Shown here one piece after another: positions 1-6,084 of a stretch of DNA of 10,000 bases. The DNA comes from Kiritimatiellota bacterium (GTDB lineage Bacteria > Verrucomicrobiota > Kiritimatiellia > JAAZAB01): positions 1 to 10,000 of the forward strand of contig VSJD01000314.1 of NCBI GenBank assembly GCA_008636095.1, read 5' to 3'. A model generated the notes under the pieces. The model was not told the origin of the DNA and did no database searches. It saw only the letters and a list, made by a program, of their open reading frames with translations. The position numbers and the translations under genes are program-made. Every line of letters starts with the position of its first letter. The stretch's first letter is position 1.

Positions 1-122
1 AATAATTCTTATCAGTCGGACTATGCCTTGCCGCTGTAAAACCTTGTCCATGAACACGGCGTTCGTGATCGAAACCCTGCTGTCCGGTGCCGGCCAGGGT
101 CATACGGGATAGGGAGGTGCTT
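1..122 (+). other. Left-edge segment, possible 3' tail of an upstream gene
   Basis: Two plus-strand frames are open from the window edge. One stops at 37-39 and the other at 110-112. Either could be the C-terminal end of a gene starting outside the window, but neither tail is recognisable. The second would end only ten bases before the start of the next gene, with its stop next to that gene's ribosome binding site, which would suit an operon. I see no convincing promoter here. Confidence 0.3.
112..117 (+). promoter_or_regulatory. Ribosome binding site that fixes the flavoprotein start
   Basis: GGGAGG lies five bases before the ATG at 123. It favours this ATG over an in-frame GTG at 87, which would add twelve residues of no recognisable character before the first beta strand of the flavodoxin fold. 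Confidence 0.75.
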
Positions 123-1493
123 ATGAAGATCGTTGTCCTGGCTGGAAGTCCCAAGGGTGAGATGAGCATTACCCTGCAATATGTCCGGTACATCCAGAAA
201 AAAAATCCGGCCCATTTATTCATCATTATCCAGATCGGGAACCAGATCCGGAAACTGGAAAAGGATGCCGCGGCGTTTCAGGCCGTCCTCGATGAAATCC
301 GGAGGGCCGATGCCGTTCTCTGGTGTTTCCCCGTTTATTTTTTAATGGTTCCCTCCCCGTTGAAACGGTTCATTGAGCTGGTGCTCGAACGGCACGCTGA
401 GGCGGCGTTCGCCGGAAAATATGCGACGGCTTTGACCACCTCGGTTCATTTCTACGATCATACCGCTCATAATTATATCCGGGCGATCAGCGAAGACATG
501 GGCATGCAGGCTATCCCCGGTTTCTCGGCCGACATGGAAGACCTGCTGAAGCCGGCCGGTCGGGCCGGTTTTATTTCTTTTGCCCTGAATTTCATACGGA
601 CCATTGCCGCGCAGGCGCCGGTCGAAAAAGCGTTCGCGCCTGTGAATGTTTCCATTCCGGAATACCTGTCGCCGGCGATTCCGGACGTCCCCAAGACGGG
701 GCGTCGCCGGATCGTATTGTTGACCGACGCCGGTGAGGCCGACGTCAACCTGCGCCGTATGACGGATGCCTTTGTGCGTTTCCTGCCGAATGCCGTGGAC
801 GTAGTCAATATCAACAGCTTGGACCTCAAGGGCGGATGCCTGGGATGTTGTCAGTGCGGCGACAACAACGTCTGCGTGTACCACGACGATCTGATGCCGT
901 TGTTCCGGGATAAACTCATGCCGTCCGACGCCATCGTCTTTGCCGGAAGGATCCGGGACCGCTATCTCTCCGCCCGGTGGAAAATGTTTTTCGACCGGTC
1001 GTTCTGTAATGGCCATGCTCCGGTGATGATGGGCAAACAGATGGCATGGATCGTATCCGGGGCGCTCCGGCAATTGCCAAATCTAAGGCAATTGCTGGAA
1101 GCAGAAGCCGAAATGGGCCGAATGTATCTGGCCGGTATCGTCACCGATGAAGATGCCGATTCCGTCCGGATAACGGCGCTGTTGAGGGACCTGGCAACGC
1201 GCCTCCTGCGGCATGTAGAGGAAAACACGCCGGTCCAGCCGACCTTCCTCAGCGTCGGTGGTCACAAGATTTTTCGGGACCTGATTTACGAGCTCCGGTT
1301 TGTCTTCAGGGCGGACTATCGTTTTTTTGCAAAGCACGGCATGTTCGATTACCCGCAGAAAAATATCCGGAAGCGCCTGCAAAGCGGGTTCCTCTCCCTG
1401 CTGATGGCAATCCCGGCATTCCGGCCCGCCTTCTTCCGGATGGCAAAGTCCAGGATGCTGGAGCCGTATCAGAAAATCGTTGACCAGGCATAA
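123..1493 (+). CDS. Two-domain flavodoxin-fold oxidoreductase with iron-sulfur flavoprotein motif
   Basis: This 456-residue cytosolic protein joins two flavodoxin-like (NADPH-dependent FMN reductase type) domains. Domain 1 (about 1-165) starts with the strand MKIVVLAGSP, then a phosphate-binding loop GSPKGEMS (8-15). It continues with ADAVLWCFPVYF (62-73) and PSPLKRFIE (78-86), as in FMN-binding relatives. Domain 2 (about 195-345) has only a weak loop (LLTDAGEAD) but carries cysteines 239, 242, 245 and 251, spaced C-x2-C-x2-C-x5-C, plus an extra Cys243. That spacing matches iron-sulfur flavoproteins, where it binds a 4Fe-4S cluster. The C-terminal 110 residues are basic and not recognised. 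Single-domain relatives are usually about 180-250 residues, so this is a tandem fusion. A redox role is inferred and the substrate is unknown. A terminator follows the gene. Confidence 0.85.
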   Translation: MKIVVLAGSPKGEMSITLQYVRYIQKKNPAHLFIIIQIGNQIRKLEKDAAAFQAVLDEIRRADAVLWCFPVYFLMVPSPLKRFIELVLERHAEAAFAGKYATALTTSVHFYDHTAHNYIRAISEDMGMQAIPGFSADMEDLLKPAGRAGFISFALNFIRTIAAQAPVEKAFAPVNVSIPEYLSPAIPDVPKTGRRRIVLLTDAGEADVNLRRMTDAFVRFLPNAVDVVNINSLDLKGGCLGCCQCGDNNVCVYHDDLMPLFRDKLMPSDAIVFAGRIRDRYLSARWKMFFDRSFCNGHAPVMMGKQMAWIVSGALRQLPNLRQLLEAEAEMGRMYLAGIVTDEDADSVRITALLRDLATRLLRHVEENTPVQPTFLSVGGHKIFRDLIYELRFVFRADYRFFAKHGMFDYPQKNIRKRLQSGFLSLLMAIPAFRPAFFRMAKSRMLEPYQKIVDQA

Positions 1494-1560
1494 TTTCCGT
1501 CGTTGCATTGCCCACGTTCATAACAGGTGACTATCCGCATGCCGATAAGCATCGGTCCGC

Positions 1561-1590
1561 CGCGCTGTATGCAGCGCGCCTTATTTTTTC
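1561..1590 (+). terminator. Rho-independent terminator after the flavoprotein gene
   Basis: CGCGCTG (1561-1567) pairs perfectly with CAGCGCG (1572-1578) across a TATG loop. A T-rich run, TTATTTTTT, follows at 1581-1589. The orientation terminates plus-strand transcription only; reading the other way there is no T-run. A smaller hairpin, CCGAT/ATCGG, sits just upstream at 1542-1555. The rest of the 132-bp convergent spacer holds nothing recognisable. Confidence 0.8.
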
Positions 1591-1625
1591 ACGAGCGCGC
1601 ATTGTGTCCGGAGGTCGAGCGTCGG

Positions 1626-3107
1626 TCATGGAGACGGGGCCGGGGTGGTGTGGAGGGTCCAAACGCGGCGGTTGACGGTGGCGAGACGTTCGACTAGGGG
1701 GAGGTAAGGTTCATCCTGAATATTGACGAGGCCATAGTTGCCGTTCTCGCCGTCAAAGCGTCCGCCTTTGGGCTCGTCCATGTATTCGAACCAGTGATAG
1801 CCGAGGAAGTAGGGCTGGGTGATCCAGGTATTGACGCAGTGCTCGAATTTGTCGGCGCGGGCCATTTGGTTCGGGACCGTGGGCTGGATGAAGAGGGGTG
1901 GCGGGTAGGTATTAGGCATGCCGCTGTCCATGGCTCGGAAGCTGAACTCTGTGATGAGCAGCGGCTTCTGGGCAAGATCATAGAACGGGCGGAACGTCAG
2001 ATCAGTGCGTACGCGCATGGAGGTCGTCAGCCACAGTGCCAGTTTGCCGAGCACGCCCGCCTCATAGTAGTTGATTGAAATCACGTCGCAATACTTGCCG
2101 CAGGCCTGCACAACCGGCCATGGGGCAATGGCCCAGAAGAACCGGCAGCCTAGGATCAGATGGTGGGGGTCTTTAGCGCGAATTGCCTCGGTAGCCGTCT
2201 TGAAATACTCGCGGGCTACGAGGAGAACGAAGGCCTCGCGGTCCCGCCGCGCTTGGACCGGCCTCCGGGAGATCAGTTTTTGCCGCACAGCCAGGTCATT
2301 CCAATCTTTCAGGTTCGCGAACCATATGGCGTTGAACCTGTTTACGGTCTGGTAGCGTTCTTTGAAGAACTCGACGAGCCGTTGCTTGCCGGGTGCTTCG
2401 GGCGGGAGCGCCATGTATCCGGGGAAAAGGTCGGAGCCGAGCCGCCAGTCTTTGGCCCAGGGCAGTTCGTTGTCCAGGTAGTATCCGATGAGGTAGGGAT
2501 CGTTGGCGGTGGCCTCGGCGGCGGCGGCGCGGTCCCGGATATGTGCCTGAACCTCCGGGCTGAAGAAGTCAGGGACTGTCTTTTGGCCCCTTAACCCACC
2601 AGCTCCCAACTGGCCCCATAGTCCGCCGGATACCGACAGTTCTTTCGTGTAAGGAAAGGTATCGCATAATTCGCTGCCAGACCAGTTGCCCAGCGTATTA
2701 AGACCCCATGTGCGGAGCCGGTTGGCCGTAACCGTTGTCCAGGCCTCGACCGACCCATACTTGGCCAGCACGTTCTCGCGATAGGGCTGGCGGTTCGTAT
2801 CTCGTTCCGTATCGCCGGTCGGATTGACCACGCAAACTCCTATCGACAGGAATGCGCCGCCATCAGGTGTAACGAGCCACCAACGTCGGCCGTCATAATG
2901 CGTGCGGAATGCCGGGCCCGGTCCGAACGACAGTTTCTTCAGGCCGCCAAAGCGATCCAGCACCAGAGGCTCTTCAGCGTAACTCACCAGGCTGAGCGCG
3001 AGACTCACGAGTAGCGTGGCCAGAATGACTATTTGACTGGGAAGCAATCTCTTTTCTGCTGGTAAGGGCACCTGCCCCCCGGCATCAGTCTGAAAAAGCT
3101 TGTGCAT
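1626..3107 (-). CDS. Exported glycoside-hydrolase-like protein (clan GH-A type, agarase-like)
   Basis: From the ATG at 3107 the product is 493 residues. Residues 23-44 form a hydrophobic signal sequence after a basic Lys-Arg, with likely cleavage after VSYA (44). The mature part begins with a short domain containing WWLVTPDGGAFLSIGV (76-91), a pattern seen in agarase-like TIM-barrel glycosidases. GYYLDNELPW (208-217) supplies the expected acid/base Glu214. KPLLITEFSF (381-390) supplies a candidate nucleophile, Glu387. GYHWFEYMDEP (436-446) fits the end of the barrel. The likely role is retaining hydrolysis of a polysaccharide outside the cytoplasm. The exact GH family and substrate cannot be set by eye; it most resembles proteins annotated as beta-agarase-like. 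An in-frame GTG at 3206, three bases after the upstream stop, would add 33 residues, but I prefer 3107 because it gives the shorter signal peptide. Confidence 0.82.
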   Translation of the reverse strand: MHKLFQTDAGGQVPLPAEKRLLPSQIVILATLLVSLALSLVSYAEEPLVLDRFGGLKKLSFGPGPAFRTHYDGRRWWLVTPDGGAFLSIGVCVVNPTGDTERDTNRQPYRENVLAKYGSVEAWTTVTANRLRTWGLNTLGNWSGSELCDTFPYTKELSVSGGLWGQLGAGGLRGQKTVPDFFSPEVQAHIRDRAAAAEATANDPYLIGYYLDNELPWAKDWRLGSDLFPGYMALPPEAPGKQRLVEFFKERYQTVNRFNAIWFANLKDWNDLAVRQKLISRRPVQARRDREAFVLLVAREYFKTATEAIRAKDPHHLILGCRFFWAIAPWPVVQACGKYCDVISINYYEAGVLGKLALWLTTSMRVRTDLTFRPFYDLAQKPLLITEFSFRAMDSGMPNTYPPPLFIQPTVPNQMARADKFEHCVNTWITQPYFLGYHWFEYMDEPKGGRFDGENGNYGLVNIQDEPYLPLVERLATVNRRVWTLHTTPAPSP

Positions 3108-3209
3108 AATGTGTGGTGATAATATCCCAGACGGGGGCAGGGATATCAAGCGGGAAGGATCATTAGAGATAATAAAATATGTGCTTAAAGGATTTAAGAA
3201 ATCCACCGT

Positions 3210-3875
3210 TTAAGTTTTACCCCGATTTTCGGCGGATTCCGGCAAGATCAGAAAAAGCCCGAGTTGCCAAAGCAGCACCGCCGAAAAAATGGCCCACTGT
3301 AAAACCGGAAAATTCGACATGAAAGGTATAATGATCGCAAAATAGAATACAATCAAAAAAAGGATAAAAAATTGTCCCCAAGAAGGCCACGATTCTTTTT
3401 TGCGCAATTTCAGGGATAAAATAAGAAAGGATAGCCCCATGGCACTACCCAAACCACCGTATGCCATCTCAGCCCCAAAGTCGTGCATCATTTGCATCGC
3501 ATGCCCGCTTCCTTCCGGGCAAACCCCAACCAGGCTAAACCCAATTCCGCCGACACACCCGCATAATAAAAAAAGACGCGACAGGAAGGTATAACTACCC
3601 AGTAAGCGGCGATACGCAAAAATGAAATAAAAGATAAAACAAAGACCGGCGATCCCCGTGCTGATAATAAAAAACCAGCCACCGACCGGATTCATGCTTA
3701 TGTTTCCCTGCCGGCTGATGCGATAGACATCAATGCAATATCCTTTGTCCAGGGGATAGAACGCCCGGGCAATGGCCCAACAGCAAAGTAAAAGGAATAT
3801 GACGGGAAGGTAAAGTGCGGAAAATTTCTTCTTGTTCCACCGCCCAGTGAGCAATCCATGCCAATCGAATGCCAT
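3210..3875 (-). CDS. Six-helix integral membrane protein, DUF998-like
   Basis: The 221-residue product has about six predicted membrane helices (near 19-39, 65-87, 99-118, 134-155, 166-186 and 190-211), with basic residues in the short N-terminal tail and after helices 2 and 4. The segment SRQGNISMNPVGGW (54-67) and the VGVCPEG...H element (116-125) resemble conserved positions of DUF998-type proteins, a membrane family without an agreed function; this match is tentative. The start has AAGG nine bases upstream. The gene is visibly more AT-rich than its neighbours, in part because of Phe/Ile/Lys codons. Its stop lies three bases from an upstream GTG of the glycosidase frame, so the two may be co-transcribed. 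No enzymatic motif is seen. Confidence 0.75.
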   Translation of the reverse strand: MAFDWHGLLTGRWNKKKFSALYLPVIFLLLCCWAIARAFYPLDKGYCIDVYRISRQGNISMNPVGGWFFIISTGIAGLCFIFYFIFAYRRLLGSYTFLSRLFLLCGCVGGIGFSLVGVCPEGSGHAMQMMHDFGAEMAYGGLGSAMGLSFLILSLKLRKKESWPSWGQFFILFLIVFYFAIIIPFMSNFPVLQWAIFSAVLLWQLGLFLILPESAENRGKT

Positions 3876-4101
3876 ATGTGGGGCCTTAATTTTGTACGAA
3901 CATCAGTGTTTCAGCGATTATTGTTCAACCTGCCGCCCGCCTGTAACGCTGTAGCATTGGGGCAGGGGGTGTCTTGATATGGGTTGGGGTGTGATAGGCG
4001 GCGGGAGTGTGTCCAAACTTATTGCCTGGAGCGTTGCTGGCCATTTGCGGTCTGGGTATTCGGGAAGCGCGCCTACGGCTGGGCGCATAAGCGCCAGCAG
4101 A
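3876..4101. other. Gene-free spacer between lipoprotein and membrane-protein genes
   Basis: This 226-bp spacer contains no supported gene. It holds a G-rich stretch at 3959-3989 with runs of 4, 5, 3 and 4 G on the plus strand. Near the lipoprotein end there are several short GC hairpins, for example GGCGC (4082-4086) with GCGCC (4091-4095). A promoter for the membrane-protein gene could lie around 3900-3950 but no pair of boxes is convincing. Confidence 0.5.
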
Positions 4102-4114
4102 TTATTTCTGCTGG
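4094..4114 (-). repeat. Perfect hairpin across the lipoprotein stop codon
   Basis: CCAGCAG (4094-4100) and CTGCTGG (4108-4114) are perfect inverted repeats with a seven-base AT loop that contains the stop codon (4102-4104). A second hairpin (4082-4095) abuts it. No T-run follows in the direction of transcription, so this is not a standard terminator. It may protect the 3' end of the message. Confidence 0.45.
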
Positions 4115-4803
4115 ACGGTCCAGTTCAAAAACTTGCCGCGTTCGGTCTCATCGGCTTGCCGCCACCAGTGTTTCAATTGCTCAAGGACCGCGGGATCACT
4201 AGCTGTGGTCGGTGCCGATGCTTGTGTTACCGAAGGTGATGCGGTGAGTGATGTGGGCGTCGGCGATGCCACTGGCTTGGGCGCTGTAGTCGAAGCCGCT
4301 TGCCTCGTCGGCTCATGAATTATAACACTGCATGTCTGCCAACCGCGATTCAACTGCTTGACGATTGCCGGGTTGGCCGTGATGTCCTCCACGCGGACGG
4401 TGATGTTGGTCAATTGCTTGGCGAACATGCGATCAATATCAGCCCGCGCATAGGTCAGGCGGTAGGTGTGGCCCTGGGCGGCTTCGAGGGCAACCGTGAC
4501 CGGCGGGGAATTAATCATTTCTTCCTGCTCGCTGGATGGTCCCCCGGCCAGGCCTGAGTAGCGCACTACGAACGTATGCGCGCCCGGGAGCAATTCGATC
4601 TTGTAGCGATCGCTGACGGGAATAAAGTGCGGACCTGCCTTTTGACCGTCCACATCCAGCGGTTCCAGGTTGATGGGTATCCAGAGCACGGCGATCTGGT
4701 CCGGCGACCGGGGCTGATCAAAGGTGCGATAGGTCATAATGCTGGAACAGCCGGCGAGCAACAAAACCGCGAGGAGGGAAAATTCGGTCTTATATAATGT
4801 CAT
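4102..4803 (-). CDS. Predicted outer-membrane lipoprotein with PEGA-like/DUF2846-like domain
   Basis: This 233-residue protein starts with a type II signal peptide, and the lipobox LLAGC gives lipidated Cys19. Ser at +2 favours the outer membrane under the usual sorting rule. Residues 35-160 form a beta-rich domain with PINLEPLDVDGQKAG and IELLPGAHTFVVRYSG, a layout like carrier domains in which a pro-Gly 'LLPGAHTF' turn precedes an edge strand. This resembles DUF2846 or PEGA-type domains, but the assignment is weak. Residues 166-203 are a Pro/Thr/Ser/Ala-rich linker. The last 28 residues form a charged amphipathic helix with WW and ending FLNWTVQQK. The start has AGGA ten bases upstream, and a promoter lies at 4840-4868. 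The function is unknown; a cell-envelope role is inferred. Confidence 0.82.
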   Translation of the reverse strand: MTLYKTEFSLLAVLLLAGCSSIMTYRTFDQPRSPDQIAVLWIPINLEPLDVDGQKAGPHFIPVSDRYKIELLPGAHTFVVRYSGLAGGPSSEQEEMINSPPVTVALEAAQGHTYRLTYARADIDRMFAKQLTNITVRVEDITANPAIVKQLNRGWQTCSVIIHEPTRQAASTTAPKPVASPTPTSLTASPSVTQASAPTTASDPAVLEQLKHWWRQADETERGKFLNWTVQQK

Positions 4804-4839
4804 GGTATGACAGTCCTATCAGGTGCATGAAACCACAAG

Positions 4840-4868
4840 ACCATAGCCATAATTAAAATTTGGATCAA
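4840..4868 (-). promoter_or_regulatory. Sigma-70-like promoter of the lipoprotein gene
   Basis: On the minus strand TTGATC (plus coordinates 4863-4868) and TATGGT (4840-4845) are 17 bp apart. The predicted start of transcription is near 4833, giving a leader of about 30 nt. The 11-bp direct repeat at 4875-4896 sits immediately upstream of the -35 box. Confidence 0.4.
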
Positions 4869-4874
4869 GCCAAT

Positions 4875-4896
4875 ATTGACACTCAATTGACACTCA
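4875..4896. repeat. Two perfect tandem copies of an 11-bp unit, possible operator
   Basis: ATTGACACTCA occurs twice head to tail with no mismatch. Relative to the predicted lipoprotein promoter the pair covers about -42 to -63, the usual place for an activator. An 11-bp direct repeat is the geometry recognised by OmpR/PhoB-type response regulators (established for that family). The regulator here is unknown. Confidence 0.45.
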
Positions 4897-4908
4897 ATGG
4901 GTTCCATC

Positions 4909-4924
4909 CCCGACTGCGGTCGGG
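4909..4924. repeat. Small GC-rich inverted repeat in the divergent spacer
   Basis: CCCGAC (4909-4914) pairs with GTCGGG (4919-4924) over a TGCG loop. No T-run follows. It sits between the two divergent promoters and resembles short repetitive palindromes, but it is present only once here. Confidence 0.35.
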
Positions 4925-4955
4925 ATATGCGCTCCCTTCGTCGGGGAATGTTTTC

Positions 4956-4985
4956 TTGATTTCATCCGTTAAATCAGTGTAATCT
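4956..4985 (+). promoter_or_regulatory. Possible promoter of the LmbE-like gene
   Basis: TTGATT (4956-4961) and TAATCT (4980-4985) are 18 bp apart, giving a leader of about 60 nt before the ATG at 5055. Part of the match lies in a loosely repetitive ATC-containing stretch with a period near ten, so the resemblance may be fortuitous. Confidence 0.3.
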
Positions 4986-5054
4986 ACCCGCCTTCAATGA
5001 CCGGTTTGGATGTCCGGGTAGTTACGAACTTTAAACCTCAATAACTAAGGATTT

Positions 5055-5909
5055 ATGAATAACCCCTATCAGCAATTTGTGTCAACCTATGCGCGGTTAG
5101 TCGGTGAACAATACCCGCTGGGAACTGCCAGTCCCTGTCCCCGCGTCATCATCCCACGGGAAGCCCCTTGTGTTCTGCTGTTTTCGCCGCACCCGGATGA
5201 CGAGTGCATTACCGGCGCTTTGCCCTTGCGGCTAATGCGCGAACGGAAGCTGAACGTGATCAATGTGGCCGTGACCCAGGGCAGTCGCAAGGACCGGCAG
5301 GATGAACGCCTGGCAGAACTGCGCCAGGCCTGCGATTACCTGGGTTGGGGCGTGCTCCAGACGGCGGAACGGGGCCTGGAAAAAATCAATCCGGCCAACC
5401 GGGAACAGAATCCGGCCGCCTGGGCGGAGATGGTCGGTGTGGTTGCCGAAATTTTGAGGAAAAAACAGCCGCGTCTGATTTTTGTGCCGCATGAAAAGGA
5501 CTGGAACAGCACCCATGTAGGCACATATTATCTGGTCAACGATGCGCTCAAGATCATGGAGGAAAGTTTCTGCTGTGGCGTGTGCGAGACGGAATTCTGG
5601 GCGCCCATGGGCAATCCCAATCTGATGATCGAGTCCAGCGTGGCGGATGTGACCGACCTGGTCACGGCCTTGTCGTTTCATGTGGGCGAAGTCAGCCGCA
5701 ATCCGTACCATGTGCGCCTGCCGGCCTGGATGCAGGATAATGTCCGCCGGGGCGGGGAATTGGTGGGTGGGCAAGGGGGGGCTGCGCCCACTTATGCCTT
5801 TGCCACGCTGTACCGGTTCCGGTCCTGGGTCCATGGGAAATACAAGAAGGCCGACAAGGCCGGCAAGTTTGTGTCGTGTAACGATAATCTGGAAAATATT
5901 TTCGGCTGA
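5055..5909 (+). CDS. LmbE/PIG-L-family zinc-dependent N-deacetylase
   Basis: The 284-residue product has the family's hallmark FSPHPDDE at 43-50. His46 and Asp49 are expected zinc ligands and Asp48 the catalytic base. The Rossmann-like strand NVINVAVTQGSR (67-78) and the helix DERLAELRQACDYLGW (83-98) follow as in LmbE proteins. HEKDWNSTHVGT (146-157) supplies the third zinc ligand, probably His154. Family members remove acetyl or related acyl groups from N-acyl sugars such as GlcNAc-containing conjugates; the substrate here cannot be told. No signal peptide is present, so it should act in the cytoplasm. AAGGA precedes the ATG closely. The gene is followed on the same strand by a ceramidase-like hydrolase, and the two may share a pathway. 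Confidence 0.9.
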   Translation: MNNPYQQFVSTYARLVGEQYPLGTASPCPRVIIPREAPCVLLFSPHPDDECITGALPLRLMRERKLNVINVAVTQGSRKDRQDERLAELRQACDYLGWGVLQTAERGLEKINPANREQNPAAWAEMVGVVAEILRKKQPRLIFVPHEKDWNSTHVGTYYLVNDALKIMEESFCCGVCETEFWAPMGNPNLMIESSVADVTDLVTALSFHVGEVSRNPYHVRLPAWMQDNVRRGGELVGGQGGAAPTYAFATLYRFRSWVHGKYKKADKAGKFVSCNDNLENIFG

Positions 5910-5950
5910 GTGAGGACTGTCAAAATTCACGTGGCGAGGCGCTTGCGCGT

Positions 5951-6000
5951 CTTGCTCAAGGTTAACCCTTCGCCGTGCTGAAAGGCAAACCCTGAGCAAG
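5951..6000. repeat. Long imperfect inverted repeat in the spacer after the LmbE-like gene
   Basis: CTTGCTCA (5951-5958) pairs with TGAGCAAG (5993-6000). After one mismatch the stem continues with GGTT (5960-5963) and AACC (5988-5991). The loop contains a further CCTT/AAGG pair. An alternative stem, GTGCT (5975-5979) with AGCAC (5999-6003), would compete with it. Sequence such as CCTGAGC...GTCGAAGCCC resembles dispersed REP-type intergenic repeats, but no second copy lies in the window. Confidence 0.45.
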
Positions 6001-6036
6001 CACCGCTTTTACGGGGCGCGTCGAAGCCCGCAGGGT

Positions 6037-6065
6037 GGATATTTAACGCCAAGTGTGAAATATCC
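6037..6065 (+). promoter_or_regulatory. Hairpin just upstream of the ceramidase-like gene's ribosome binding site
   Basis: GGATATTT (6037-6044) and AAATATCC (6058-6065) are perfect 8-bp inverted repeats with a 13-base spacer. The arm ends seven bases before GGGAGG (6073-6078), which in turn is six bases from the ATG at 6085. It could be a protein-binding operator or an mRNA hairpin; no evidence separates the two. Confidence 0.4.
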
Positions 6066-6084
6066 GGGTTAAAGGGAGGTTGTC

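Noticed and set aside
342..1073. A 243-codon minus-strand open frame opposite the flavoprotein gene
   Set aside because: It lies wholly antisense to a gene with clear domains. Its translation is rich in His, Arg and Gly without any motif, and there is no ribosome binding site.
3119..3149. Possible promoter boxes (TTGATA and TATTAT on the minus strand) ahead of the ATG at 3107
   Set aside because: The spacing is 19 bp and the predicted transcript would start only about five bases before the ATG, leaving no room for ribosome binding.
3959..3989. Possible G-quadruplex from four G-runs
   Set aside because: One loop would be eleven bases long and the tract is not near a start codon in a meaningful orientation, so I see no reason to give it a role.
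3979..4239. A short plus-strand open frame across the spacer and the end of the lipoprotein gene
   Set aside because: It overlaps a supported gene antisense, has no ribosome binding site and its product is composition-like rather than protein-like.
4887..4915. TTGACA in the 11-bp repeat as a plus-strand -35 box
   Set aside because: Neither copy has an acceptable -10 box 16-19 bp downstream on the plus strand.
5232..5999. A 255-codon minus-strand open frame opposite the LmbE-like gene
   Set aside because: The plus-strand frame carries the full catalytic motifs of its family. The antisense translation has no recognisable pattern and reflects GC-rich codon bias.
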